A stretch of DNA of 64,000 nt from Desulfosporosinus sp. (GCA_003513495.1 DOPM01000028.1:27389-91388), one strand, 5' to 3'; positions 1 to 7,761 are shown, counted from the first letter of the stretch. The notes: generated from the sequence alone by a model not told the origin. A program made the numbers and translations.

Positions 1-668
1 GCTCCAGCAGTCACCACACCTCCTCCTGCATATAGAACTGGTCTGTGTGCTTCCGAAAGTGCTCTTGCTACTTCTTCAATCTTACCATTGTTATCTCGAC
101 CAAAAATCTTGTATCCCTTTAATTTCATTTCATTAGAAAAAGGTACAACATTTTCCTCAGCTAATACATCTTTGGGAAGATCAATGAGGACAGGCCCAGG
201 ACGACCAGTCCGGGCTATATAAAAAGCCTCCTTGATAATCCTTGGAAGATCACGTGGATCCTTAACTAAATATGAGTGTTTAGTGATAGGCATTGTAATC
301 CCAATAATATCTACTTCTTGAAAGGAATCGGATCCTATAGAGCTAGTTGGAACCTGCCCAGTTAAAACAACAAGTGGGATAGAGTCTAAAAAAGCATTAG
401 CTATACCCGTCACCAAATTCGTAGCCCCCGGGCCGGAGGTGCCTAAACAAACTCCAACTTTTCCGGTAACACGCGAATAGCCATCTGCAGCAAACACAAC
501 CCCTTGTTCATGACGTCCTAAAACATGTCGGATCGGACTATCTAGAAGGGCATCATATAATGGAAGCAACACCCCGCCTGGATAACCAAAGATGACGTCT
601 ACCCCTTCCTGCTGTAAAGCATTCAATAGGATAGTCGCACCCTTTAATCCTGTTTTTTCTTCACTCAT
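1..668 (-). CDS. ilvB: Acetolactate synthase large subunit, N-terminal part (runs off the window)
   Basis: Condenses two pyruvates, or pyruvate and 2-oxobutyrate, in the first common step of valine, leucine and isoleucine synthesis, in the cytoplasm with ThDP and FAD. About 222 N-terminal codons are present. The reading shows the family's N-terminal ThDP domain: FGYPGG near residue 29, then GRHEQG carrying the activating glutamate, and GPGATNLVTGIANA. The ATG at 668 is preferred over an in-frame ATG at 674 because AAGGAGG lies 9 bases before it but only 3 before the other. The start overlaps the stop of an ilvE-like remnant, so translation may be coupled. A riboswitch and terminator upstream should control it. 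The C-terminal two thirds lie outside the window. Confidence 0.95.
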   Translation of the reverse strand, partial: MSEEKTGLKGATILLNALQQEGVDVIFGYPGGVLLPLYDALLDSPIRHVLGRHEQGVVFAADGYSRVTGKVGVCLGTSGPGATNLVTGIANAFLDSIPLVVLTGQVPTSSIGSDSFQEVDIIGITMPITKHSYLVKDPRDLPRIIKEAFYIARTGRPGPVLIDLPKDVLAEENVVPFSNEMKLKGYKIFGRDNNGKIEEVARALSEAHRPVLYAGGGVVTAG

Positions 669-864
669 ATTCATTGCCCTCCTTATGCTTTTGCTTTACG
701 CAGAACTGGCGAGAAAGTTGACTAGCCGAATGTATCACTGAATTTTGGGCGACACCTTCAAGTATACCTGCTGAAAGAGGAGGTGTCATTAGAATATCAT
801 TACAATGGATAAAAATGTTATCGACTGTTCCCTCTGTTACATATCCATCTTGGGTAAATGTCAT
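661..864 (-). pseudogene. Internal fragment of a branched-chain (class IV) aminotransferase, 67 codons
   Basis: The 67-residue product contains the stretch GYVTEGTVDNIF followed by TPPLSAGILEG and NSVI, which matches the middle-to-late part of class IV PLP aminotransferases such as IlvE or D-amino-acid transaminase. The PLP-lysine half of the enzyme (roughly 190 residues) and the last 70 or so residues are missing, so no aminotransferase activity is expected. It still has an ATG at 864 with GAGGTGA before it, and its stop overlaps the ilvB start. In related genomes ilvE often heads this operon, so this is probably what is left after an internal deletion. It may survive as a translated leader that couples to ilvB. 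Which class IV member it came from is uncertain. Confidence 0.7.
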
Positions 865-890
865 CGAATCACCTCTCATAATAGTGAACA

Positions 891-942
891 AATTAAAACC
901 CCAAGCGCAGTCCCCTAGTAACGTGGAACTTTCCGCTTGGGT
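891..942 (-). terminator. Intrinsic terminator of the ilv riboswitch leader
   Basis: On the minus strand CCCAAGCG pairs with CGCTTGGG, with further pairing of GTTCC to GGGAC inside, followed by GGTTTTAATTT. It lies directly between the riboswitch aptamer and the ilvE remnant, as expected for an expression platform that stops transcription before ilvB. Confidence 0.8.
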
Positions 943-943
943 T

Positions 944-1046
944 TTTTCTACCCACGGTGTAAACCCATTCTGGATTCTGTACCGCTCGGACCAGACAGGC
1001 TCTCCCCTATCTCGGGGTGCGTATCCTCGGAACCCTAGGTACACTT
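944..1046 (-). promoter_or_regulatory. ykkC-class riboswitch, probably the ppGpp-sensing subtype 2a
   Basis: The minus-strand leader carries the two hallmark conserved stretches of the ykkC family, CTAGGGTTCCG and CTGGTCCGAGCGG, then a TACACCG segment near the 3' end, with a GC hairpin between them. ykkC RNAs divide into guanidine, ppGpp and PRPP subtypes. The ppGpp subtype is known in front of branched-chain amino acid operons in this bacterial group, and the gene controlled here is ilvB, so ppGpp is the favoured ligand. The following terminator suggests a transcriptional ON switch during starvation. The subtype call rests on context, not on diagnostic bases. Confidence 0.8.
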
Positions 1047-1091
1047 CCTTTGCTTGTGTTATATTACATTTATATTGAGAACGTTGTGTAT

Positions 1092-1120
1092 ATGATACAG
1101 AATACCTTCCTCAGTGTCAA
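1092..1120 (-). promoter_or_regulatory. Promoter of the ilv riboswitch operon
   Basis: On the minus strand TTGACA, 17 bases, then TATCAT, ending about 45 bases before the aptamer. This is a near-consensus vegetative promoter in the right place. Confidence 0.7.
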
Positions 1121-1141
1121 CCCCAATTTTCTACAAATGGG

Positions 1142-1192
1142 GGAAATTCCTTTAGAATTTCCTTGTCAAAGCAAGATACTACAAGGTATAAT
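1142..1192 (+). promoter_or_regulatory. hom promoter with an adjoining inverted repeat
   Basis: TTGTCA at 1163 and TATAAT at 1187 are 18 bases apart, which places the transcript start about 40 bases before the hom ATG. Immediately upstream is a perfect inverted repeat, GGAAATTC-CTTTA-GAATTTCC (1142-1162), that could bind a regulator at the -35 edge. No regulator can be named. Confidence 0.6.
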
Positions 1193-1238
1193 GTCCTCTA
1201 TGCAGGTACATTTGTTTTTTTGAGAGGAGTTGACTATC

Positions 1239-2522
1239 ATGCCAATTAACATAGGCATACTGGGTTTAGGTACCGTTGGGTGTGGGGTTGTGAAGGTACT
1301 GCAGCAAAATGCTAAGGACATACAAACTCGTACCCACTGTGAACTACAGATTAAGGCAATCCTTGACCGTGATCTTCACAGAGAACGGGATATTAGCGGA
1401 AACTTTCTCCTCACAGATCAATCTGAAGAAGTTCTTCATGATCCTGAAATTGATATCATCGTTGAAGTCATGGGAGGAATTGAACCCGCCCGTACGTTTA
1501 TCTTAGAGGCATTGCAACATGGAAAAAATGTCGTTACTGCTAATAAGGATTTAATAGCACTTCACGGTCATGAACTTCTAGACGCCGCCAATGCAGCGGG
1601 AAAAGATCTCTACTTCGAAGCAAGTGTCGGAGGTGGGATTCCGATTATTGCAGCTCTAAAAGAATCATTGGCCGCCAATCATATTACCGAGGTGCTTGGT
1701 ATTATTAACGGAACGACAAACTATATTCTCACAGCCATGGCTGAACAAGGACGGGAGTATGCTGAAGTCCTGGCAGAAGCACAACAATTAGGGTATGCTG
1801 AAGCAAATCCTTCCTCTGATGTTGATGGCCTTGATGCTGCACGTAAACTTGCTATTCTGGCTTCCATTGCCTTTAATTCAAGAGTTGAACTCAAGGACGT
1901 TTTTGTAGAAGGTATTTCGAAAATTACGCGGGAAGATCTGGCCTATGCTACTGAACTTGGCTGCACCATCAAACTCTTAGCTATTGCTAAGCACCATGCT
2001 GAAGGAATCGAAGTTCGGGTTCATCCAGCTATATTGCCTCAAACTCATCCTCTTGCTTCTGTAAGCGGTGTTTTCAACGCCATTTATGTCGTAGGAGATG
2101 CCGTTGGGGAAACTATGTTTTACGGTCGAGGTGCAGGCTCTCTCCCCACGGGAAGTGCGATTGTATCTGATATTATGCGTATTGTTCGCAATATACAGTC
2201 CAACTCAACTTCTGGCATTAACTGTACTTGCTATCTTGACTTGCCCATTAAAGCTGCCTCAGACTTCTATACAGCCTTCTATATTCGTCTGCTTGTTAAA
2301 GACGAACCCCGTGTCCTTGCAACTCTTGCCTTACTATTTGCAGAAGCAAATATCAGCTTTGCCTCGATCATTCAAAAGCAACGTGGCGAGAATCAGGCAG
2401 AAATTGTCCTCTTAACCCATCCTTGCCGCGAAGGAGCACTTCAAGAAGCCCTCGATTCCGTCAGAGCCTACAGCAAGGTCCTTAGTATTGACAATGTCAT
2501 CCGATTTGAAAAAGAAAACTAG
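1239..2522 (+). CDS. hom: Homoserine dehydrogenase
   Basis: Reduces aspartate semialdehyde to homoserine with NAD(P)H, the branch step to threonine and methionine. The 427-residue product begins with a Rossmann GLGTVGCGV, has the family's catalytic domain (GGGIPIIAALKESL near 130, then NGTTNYILTAM) and ends in an ACT domain (about 350-427) that usually gives threonine feedback. The ATG at 1239 has AGGAG 9 bases before it; a TTG at 1230 overlaps that ribosome site and is rejected. thrB follows 35 bases downstream, so the two form an operon, with a promoter at 1163-1192. Confidence 0.95.
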   Translation: MPINIGILGLGTVGCGVVKVLQQNAKDIQTRTHCELQIKAILDRDLHRERDISGNFLLTDQSEEVLHDPEIDIIVEVMGGIEPARTFILEALQHGKNVVTANKDLIALHGHELLDAANAAGKDLYFEASVGGGIPIIAALKESLAANHITEVLGIINGTTNYILTAMAEQGREYAEVLAEAQQLGYAEANPSSDVDGLDAARKLAILASIAFNSRVELKDVFVEGISKITREDLAYATELGCTIKLLAIAKHHAEGIEVRVHPAILPQTHPLASVSGVFNAIYVVGDAVGETMFYGRGAGSLPTGSAIVSDIMRIVRNIQSNSTSGINCTCYLDLPIKAASDFYTAFYIRLLVKDEPRVLATLALLFAEANISFASIIQKQRGENQAEIVLLTHPCREGALQEALDSVRAYSKVLSIDNVIRFEKEN

Positions 2523-2557
2523 AAATCATTACATCCCCATCAATTTTAGGGAGGAAT

Positions 2558-3463
2558 ATGATGTTTCGCATTAAGATACCCGCAACCTCCGCCAATCTCG
2601 GACCTGGATTTGATTGTATGGGCATGGCCCTTCAACTATATAATACAATTACAATTGAAAAAAACCGACCGTTTCGCATCTCATTAGCTGGGTCTTACAG
2701 AGACGGGATCCCAGCAGATGAAAGCAATCTCGTCTGGCGCACCATGTGCCATTTCTGGGACCTTATCCATTACCCTACTCCCACACTCGATTTAACCTTT
2801 GAAAACTGCATTCCTCCTGCTCGAGGCTTAGGAAGCAGTTCTGCAGCCATTGTCGGTGGGCTTGTAGCAGCGAATCTAATTGCTGGATCACCCTATACTA
2901 AGCTAGAATTACTTCAAGTGGCCGATGCCTTAGAAGGGCACCCAGACAATGTAACCCCTGCTCTATATGGGGGAGTAACCTTATCAGTACCTACAGAGAG
3001 AGGCGTTCTTCCAAGAATCTTGGTTCAATCCCCCAACCTAAAAGCAGTTGTTACTATTCCAGATACTCATCTAAACACCAAACGTGCGCGAGGTATCTTA
3101 CCTCCAGAAGTTCATCGTAAAGATGCCGTTTTTAATATCTCCCATGCCTCACTACTTACCGAAGCCTTTATCCGCGAAGAGTATTCCCTCTTAAGAGAAG
3201 GAATGCGCGATACACTTCATCAAAATCAACGAGCTTCGCTCATTCCCGGCTTACTCGAAACACTAGAAGCCGCTCTTCAAACTGGAGCCTACGGTGCCGC
3301 TCTAAGCGGTTCCGGCCCCACGCTCTTGGCTCTTATCCCCAATAGCTCTGAGTCAGATGTTCCCCAAAGTATGGTAACAACCTTAAAGAACCATGGTATC
3401 AATGCTCAATCCATGGTTCTAGAAATTGATGTCAATGGAGCTTCATCGTCAATAACAGGGTAA
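2558..3463 (+). CDS. thrB: Homoserine kinase
   Basis: Phosphorylates homoserine with ATP for threonine synthesis. The 301-residue GHMP-kinase fold shows PATSANLGPGFDCMG at the N terminus, the ATP-binding PPARGLGSSSAA loop near residue 90, and GAYGAALSGSGPT near the C terminus. Length and motifs are typical. Two adjacent ATGs (2558 and 2561) follow GGGAGGA; the second has the better spacing but the difference is one residue. It is the second gene of the hom operon; threonine synthase is not in the window. Confidence 0.95.
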   Translation: MMFRIKIPATSANLGPGFDCMGMALQLYNTITIEKNRPFRISLAGSYRDGIPADESNLVWRTMCHFWDLIHYPTPTLDLTFENCIPPARGLGSSSAAIVGGLVAANLIAGSPYTKLELLQVADALEGHPDNVTPALYGGVTLSVPTERGVLPRILVQSPNLKAVVTIPDTHLNTKRARGILPPEVHRKDAVFNISHASLLTEAFIREEYSLLREGMRDTLHQNQRASLIPGLLETLEAALQTGAYGAALSGSGPTLLALIPNSSESDVPQSMVTTLKNHGINAQSMVLEIDVNGASSSITG

Positions 3464-3539
3464 CAACTTGTACATCTTCCGCATAGTCTATTTTAGGACT
3501 TGCTCATAGCAGGACCAATATAGAATTAGGGGGATTTCA

Positions 3540-3734
3540 GTGTCAGATTTAGTTATTTCTGCTGATGAAGAAGCTTCCGTTCAATCCTTCCCATTTAATA
3601 GTATTGGTATGTTAATCGGTGCTTTTGCAGCCGGAATTGGCCTTTTTCTCATCGGCTCTCCAACTTCCGGTCCAGTCACTGCGATTGTCGGCTTTATCCT
3701 TTTCCTACTTGGAGTTATAATTTTTACCCTTTAA
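3540..3734 (+). CDS. Small two-helix membrane protein of unknown function
   Basis: A 64-residue protein with an acidic N terminus of about 15 residues and two glycine-rich hydrophobic segments (about 20-40 and 45-64) separated by a short GSPTSGP turn. The GTG start has AGGGGG six bases before it. It sits 76 bases after thrB and ends before a strong terminator, so it may be expressed from the hom transcript. I do not recognise a named family and no function is claimed. Confidence 0.65.
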   Translation: MSDLVISADEEASVQSFPFNSIGMLIGAFAAGIGLFLIGSPTSGPVTAIVGFILFLLGVIIFTL

Positions 3735-3799
3735 GTATGTATTATCAGTGAATTCATCAGTAATGCCTCACTACGGTATGAAATCTAATTGTAAAGTGC

Positions 3800-3827
3800 A
3801 AAAAGGAGGGCTTGCGCCCTCCTTTTT
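3800..3827. terminator. Bidirectional intrinsic terminator
   Basis: AAAAAGGAGGGC pairs with GCCCTCCTTTTT around a TTGC loop. A T-tract on either strand lets it serve the hom side rightward and the protease gene leftward. Confidence 0.9.
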
Positions 3828-3840
3828 GTGGTAGTTAAGC

Positions 3841-4752
3841 CTAAAACACAACATTCAAGAGGCTTAACACCTTTTGAATTGGATTTAAAAGTGTTGCTTG
3901 ATCTGATCCCGCAAACAAAAGGCCCACTGCCCTATTATTCTCATCCAATACTAATGATCCACTATCCCCACCGGCAGACATATCGGTGGCTAAAATCTGA
4001 TTGTCAAACCGCAAAGTTCTACCGCTGCCATAGCCGACATTAAGAGCTACCTTCACCGCTCTGATTTTACCAGTGGTTAGACCCGTTGTCCGGCCAGACT
4101 TTTTAATATTCATACCCACTCTTCCAACTATAGTCCCTTGAACTCTGCCAATTCCAATAATTTCCGGAACAATTATTCCATTATTTAGAGGCTGGGCCAA
4201 AGCACAATCTACATTATTTCTTCTGGGATACTCATTTAAGGCTACATATTTTATCAATCGAGCAATCGCATCGTTTGAGATACGTCCACCATCACTTGCT
4301 CCTGGTTGAAGGATCAAATCTCCAATTTTGGCTCTCCTGTCCCTTCCGTTTGAGGAGTTCGCTAAAACATGATTATTAGACAGAATAAGCGGTTGTCCAT
4401 TCTTTCTATCATACACTACGGCTCCAAAAGTTCCTGCTGTAATTAGATAATGTCCGATACTGACTCCCGGAGCGGATGGTTTCATACGTTCTGTATAGCT
4501 TTCAAGTGCAATTGCAGGATTCCCTGCCGAATATGCCTGCATATCCCCAACTTCAATAACATCTGTTATTTTTCCATTTAGTTTATGGGGAACAATCTGA
4601 TCTTTTTGTAATTGCTCTAAAGGAATTTTTCGTTTCACAAGGACTAAAATCGCTTTTTTCGTTGTTGTAACTCCCCCAGTTTCCTTGAAACCCTGCCCAA
4701 CCCCAATAACCTGGGGAAGAGTCATTAATTCTTCCTTGCTTTTCCTATTCAT
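3841..4752 (-). CDS. Trypsin-like (S1 fold) serine protease without a signal peptide
   Basis: A 303-residue protein with a chymotrypsin-type triad: His in SNNHVL (about 128), Asp in NNVDCAL (about 182), Ser in SAGGDSGSLV (about 264). The N-terminal 70 residues form an alpha/beta region seen in bacterial relatives of this family. No signal peptide or membrane segment is visible, so it is probably cytoplasmic or sits in the spore or mother cell. The ATG at 4752 has GGGGGG 8 bases upstream and is preferred over a TTG one codon earlier. It is a single gene between a terminator and a divergent ORF. Substrate is unknown. Confidence 0.8.
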   Translation of the reverse strand: MNRKSKEELMTLPQVIGVGQGFKETGGVTTTKKAILVLVKRKIPLEQLQKDQIVPHKLNGKITDVIEVGDMQAYSAGNPAIALESYTERMKPSAPGVSIGHYLITAGTFGAVVYDRKNGQPLILSNNHVLANSSNGRDRRAKIGDLILQPGASDGGRISNDAIARLIKYVALNEYPRRNNVDCALAQPLNNGIIVPEIIGIGRVQGTIVGRVGMNIKKSGRTTGLTTGKIRAVKVALNVGYGSGRTLRFDNQILATDMSAGGDSGSLVLDENNRAVGLLFAGSDQATLLNPIQKVLSLLNVVF

Positions 4753-4916
4753 CAATAATCCCCCCGTTTGCCATTTTTACAGCATATGGAAAATTGGACA
4801 AACAGGTGACAAGCCTTGTGATCGGTTATTATAAGCAAATGAACCTAGTCCGGCATATCCTATAGAAACAAGGTTTCTAAGTATTCTGATCGCTTAGAAA
4901 GGAAGAAGAGGTTCAT

Positions 4917-5228
4917 ATGATGAAAAGTTATGACTCTATTCGCTTATTTAAGAAAAGCAGGGAAACCGACAATGAAATCCAAGAACTAATACCGAAGGAT
5001 GATTTGCCAAATTCGGAACAACCATTATCTGAACTCATTATTACACCATTTGAAATTAAAGATAAGAGAACTTCCCCACAAACAAATTCTATGCAATCCC
5101 TCCTCTCTCCTGATGGCATCTCAAATGTCATCCAAAAAGCATTAACTAGTCTGGGTATTGACAGCAAAAAAACTAGTGACCTATTTATGAATTTTCTAAT
5201 AAGAACTATCTTTAAAAAACCCAAGTGA
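4917..5228 (+). CDS. Hypothetical hydrophilic protein
   Basis: A 103-residue reading frame with a charged, serine- and proline-containing N-terminal two thirds and a short helical C terminus ending in basic KKPK. It has no membrane segment and no recognised motif. AGAAGAGG precedes the ATG. The opposite strand is also open over the same stretch (4928-5224) but lacks a good ribosome site. It stands alone between a divergent protease gene and a hairpin. A tight inverted repeat, TAGAAAC-AAG-GTTTCTA, lies about 40 bases upstream near 4863-4879 and could be its operator. Confidence 0.5.
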   Translation: MMKSYDSIRLFKKSRETDNEIQELIPKDDLPNSEQPLSELIITPFEIKDKRTSPQTNSMQSLLSPDGISNVIQKALTSLGIDSKKTSDLFMNFLIRTIFKKPK

Positions 5229-5281
5229 TGTTGGTCTAATTAGAACTTAGATAGCGCCAGATGTCAGGACTGACTAGTACG

Positions 5282-5328
5282 AAAACGTCCGCTGTTGCCG
5301 AACTATATTTCAGCGACAGCGGACGTTT
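5282..5328. terminator. Strong hairpin, probable terminator between convergent genes
   Basis: AAACGTCCGCTGTTGC pairs with GCGACAGCGGACGTTT around a 14-base loop. The T-tract is short (TTT), but the position between two convergent genes fits a terminator. Confidence 0.55.
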
Positions 5329-5357
5329 GGATTCATTGAAGAGGACGACTAGTCTGA

Positions 5358-6239
5358 CTATGATTTTAAATTATCTAAGTATTTGACAGCCTGTAAAGCC
5401 GCAGTCCCGCCCTCTCCTGCAGCTTTTATCAACTGATAAGGTTGACCTGTACAATCTCCTGCAGCAAATAAGCCGGGCAAGTTTGTCTCTAATTTATGGT
5501 TGACTTTAATTGAAGACTCTTCCATTTCTAAACCTGCCACAAGCTGCTCAGCAGGTAGAGTATCTCTCAAGATGAATACTCCAGCAACGGATAACTGTTC
5601 CTCTCCAAGGTCAAGTTGTTCGACCATTTGAACACCAAGGATTTTCTGCACCCTCCCTTTTTTAACTTCAATTCGTGGATCAAGCTTCGAAATGCCACTA
5701 TAATAGGGGATATAATAGACTTTAGAACAGATATCAGCCATATAATTTGCTTCTTCTTCCCCTTCTTGATTGTACGAAATGATGGCAACTTGCTTATTTT
5801 TATATAAAGGTCCATCACAGGTAGCGCAATATCCTACCCCCTTACCCAGTAATTCAGCTTCACCAGGAAATAATTTACCCGTTGTTACGCCAGTAGCGAT
5901 AATAACCGTATCCGCTTCAAAGGATTGATCTTTACCAATAAGCGTATATGGCGGTCCAGGATAGATATTTGTCACTTTAAATTGTGTAATTGGTATTTCC
6001 TTTTGCTTAACATGATCCAAAAAGCGTTGACGTAATTCTTCTCCACCAATTTCAGGGAAACCAAGCCAATTGTCAACTTGTGGGGCTTTCGAAAGTTTAG
6101 GACTACAAAATTCGGAACCCAGTAATACGAAATCACGATTACGTATCTTCGCATTAAGGGCCGCAGACATGCCCGCGGGTCCACAACCGATAATCGCCAG
6201 TTCATAGTGATCTTTTAGCATATTAAGATCTTCCGACAT
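5358..6239 (-). CDS. Thioredoxin-reductase-like flavoprotein lacking the NADPH site
   Basis: A 293-residue two-domain flavoprotein: FAD-binding GCGPAGMSAA at about 18-27, redox pair CATC (C138, C141), and a C-terminal FAD contact FAAGDCTGQPYQL. In ordinary thioredoxin reductase the inserted domain has a GGGxSA loop and HRRxxxR for NADPH. Here that place reads IISYNQEGEEEANY, with neither motif. Ferredoxin-dependent flavin thioredoxin reductases of clostridia lack the same motifs, so reduced ferredoxin is the likely electron donor; this is inference. The ATG at 6239 has AGGAGG 8 bases upstream. No thioredoxin gene is adjacent. Confidence 0.8.
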   Translation of the reverse strand: MSEDLNMLKDHYELAIIGCGPAGMSAALNAKIRNRDFVLLGSEFCSPKLSKAPQVDNWLGFPEIGGEELRQRFLDHVKQKEIPITQFKVTNIYPGPPYTLIGKDQSFEADTVIIATGVTTGKLFPGEAELLGKGVGYCATCDGPLYKNKQVAIISYNQEGEEEANYMADICSKVYYIPYYSGISKLDPRIEVKKGRVQKILGVQMVEQLDLGEEQLSVAGVFILRDTLPAEQLVAGLEMEESSIKVNHKLETNLPGLFAAGDCTGQPYQLIKAAGEGGTAALQAVKYLDNLKS

Positions 6240-6304
6240 CAATTAATCCTCCTTTTATTGTTTATTATCTGCTGTTAGTGTTCCCGAATTAGAGAAAAGT
6301 AAAT

Positions 6305-6339
6305 GCAATAAAACAAATCGAGACCTTTGCGGTCTCGAT
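6305..6339 (-). terminator. Intrinsic terminator after thpR
   Basis: On the minus strand ATCGAGACC pairs with GGTCTCGAT around GCAAA, followed by TTGTTTTATT. It lies just beyond the thpR stop. Confidence 0.75.
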
Positions 6340-6353
6340 GACGGTAAACCCAA

Positions 6354-6908
6354 TCAATGTGGGGCAGTTATTAGGCCAGCTTTAAACAAACTCACGTAGA
6401 CTCTTTTTCCACTTACAGGCCTGCTCTCGAATAAAACAACCTCTGCAACCATGAACTTACCAAGCTTCTTAGTATAAACCATAGAAAAATCAATAGTTCC
6501 TAGGCTAGGACGAGAAGCTAAGGTAATATGGGGCTTAAATTGTCGCTCGTCCAACTTAAAACCTTTGGTTTGGAGTTCACGATGTAGTTCATTCCTTAGA
6601 CTATTAAGTTCAGTTAAACATCCTTGGACCGCTGTCCATAAAGTATGAGGCCTTTTAAAAGAGGGAAATGCTCCCACTCCAGAGATGTTTAGATCAAAGG
6701 ATTTATAGTTGCTTGCTACTTTCGATATTGTCTCGTTGAGTACTGGAATCTTATCTTTGCCCAATTCCCCTAAAAATTCCAAGGTTATATGAAAATTATC
6801 CTGTGATTTAAACGATCCATTGACCCCAAGAGCTCTTAGTTCGGACTGAAAATTAACTAGAGCATGTTTAATCTCAACCGGCAAATCTATGCCAATAAAT
6901 AATCTCAT
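6354..6908 (-). CDS. thpR: RNA 2',3'-cyclic phosphodiesterase (LigT/ThpR family)
   Basis: Opens 2',3'-cyclic phosphates on RNA ends. The 184-residue product starts RLFIGIDLP and carries both catalytic HxT motifs, HITLEFLG near residue 41 and HITLAS near residue 126, at the usual spacing. Length is typical. It follows the YcxB-like gene by 24 bases and may be cotranscribed with it; a terminator follows. Its cellular RNA target is not known from sequence. Confidence 0.88.
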   Translation of the reverse strand: MRLFIGIDLPVEIKHALVNFQSELRALGVNGSFKSQDNFHITLEFLGELGKDKIPVLNETISKVASNYKSFDLNISGVGAFPSFKRPHTLWTAVQGCLTELNSLRNELHRELQTKGFKLDERQFKPHITLASRPSLGTIDFSMVYTKKLGKFMVAEVVLFESRPVSGKRVYVSLFKAGLITAPH

Positions 6909-6932
6909 CGACGATACCCCTTATAGAATGAT

Positions 6933-7460
6933 TTAGTTCTTTCGAACAAGCTTCTGACGTAACGATGTCAATAGCTTGTTCTTTTGCTCTTCATTCTCAA
7001 AGATTCTAAGCGGTATTATATGTGCCGAATTTGCATTGACATAGATGAAAATATGCTCTTTGTCTTCAACAATATTTTCTATTCCACTGAAATGAGTCCT
7101 TGCTTCAGTGTGCTCACTTCTATCAACAATTTCATGTTCTGAGATCGCTAAGTTATGAGTTCCTACCACACTATTGTGTTTCCCTTCAGCAAGCATCTTG
7201 GAAATTTTTCTTGATACGATTTTCTTTAAGCGTTTCGGATAATATGCAACCCAATACAAGTAAAGGAGTATGAAAGCCACGAACCAATACCCTAACGGCA
7301 TACTCGTAAATTGTCTAAGAAAGAAGGGTAAGATTAAAAAGGATAAAGAAAAGATATACCGTTGTAAAAAAAACGAACGCCTAGTCAGCTTAGAATAGGT
7401 AATATGGAAAAGATTGAAAGCAATTAAATCCTGTTCATTCAGTTTGTACTCAAAATTCAT
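6933..7460 (-). CDS. YcxB-like membrane protein
   Basis: A 175-residue protein with two adjacent transmembrane segments in the first half (about 35-75) and a soluble C-terminal domain of the YcxB type, recognisable by ISEHEIVDRSE, a central FSGIENIVEDKEHIFIYV and IIPLRIFEN. The family is widespread in Firmicutes and has no defined function. The ATG at 7460 has AGGAGT about 10 bases upstream; the frame is open further but without a ribosome site. It probably forms an operon with thpR. Confidence 0.7.
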   Translation of the reverse strand: MNFEYKLNEQDLIAFNLFHITYSKLTRRSFFLQRYIFSLSFLILPFFLRQFTSMPLGYWFVAFILLYLYWVAYYPKRLKKIVSRKISKMLAEGKHNSVVGTHNLAISEHEIVDRSEHTEARTHFSGIENIVEDKEHIFIYVNANSAHIIPLRIFENEEQKNKLLTSLRQKLVRKN

Positions 7461-7623
7461 ATAGATACTCACTCCTTTGTTTATTATTTGTGTATGCCCA
7501 AAAATGGTATAGCCCAAACAATGCAACTATGATTAATTTTCCAAACCCCACTAAATAGTTAATGGTCTAAATCCTTCCATTAAGAAAAACGCTACGCGTC
7601 TTTTTATCTATACTTTCTGAGGC

Positions 7624-7723
7624 GTAGCCGAAGAATCTTGACTTCTGCACTATTTCACACAAGTTAAGATCCTTCGCTGCGCTCAAGTTGATATGAGTGA
7701 AAGAGGACCCTAAAGTTATACTT
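7624..7723 (+). repeat. Dispersed repeat, copy A (partial)
   Basis: Shares GATCCTTCGCTGCGCTCA and the tail GAGTGAAAGAGGACCC with copies near 23598 and 30289. The left half of the palindrome is degenerate. The gene-free stretch 7461-7925 otherwise holds only an adjacent terminator hairpin and the GntR operator. Confidence 0.8.
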
Positions 7724-7734
7724 ATGACAGTACA

Positions 7735-7761
7735 AGAAAACACTGCCCTAAAAGAGCAGTG
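7735..7761 (-). terminator. Orphan minus-strand terminator beside repeat A
   Basis: On the minus strand CACTGC pairs with GCAGTG and is followed by TTTTCTTG. No leftward gene lies immediately upstream; the neighbour is the rightward GntR gene. A gene may have been lost here. Confidence 0.5.

Noticed and set aside
1017..1223. Rightward frame across the ilvB-hom intergenic region
   Set aside because: It crosses the riboswitch and both promoters and has no ribosome site; the region is explained by regulatory elements.
4928..5224. 98-codon frame antisense to the 4917 ORF
   Set aside because: No ribosome site and composition typical of an antisense shadow; the plus-strand frame has a better start.
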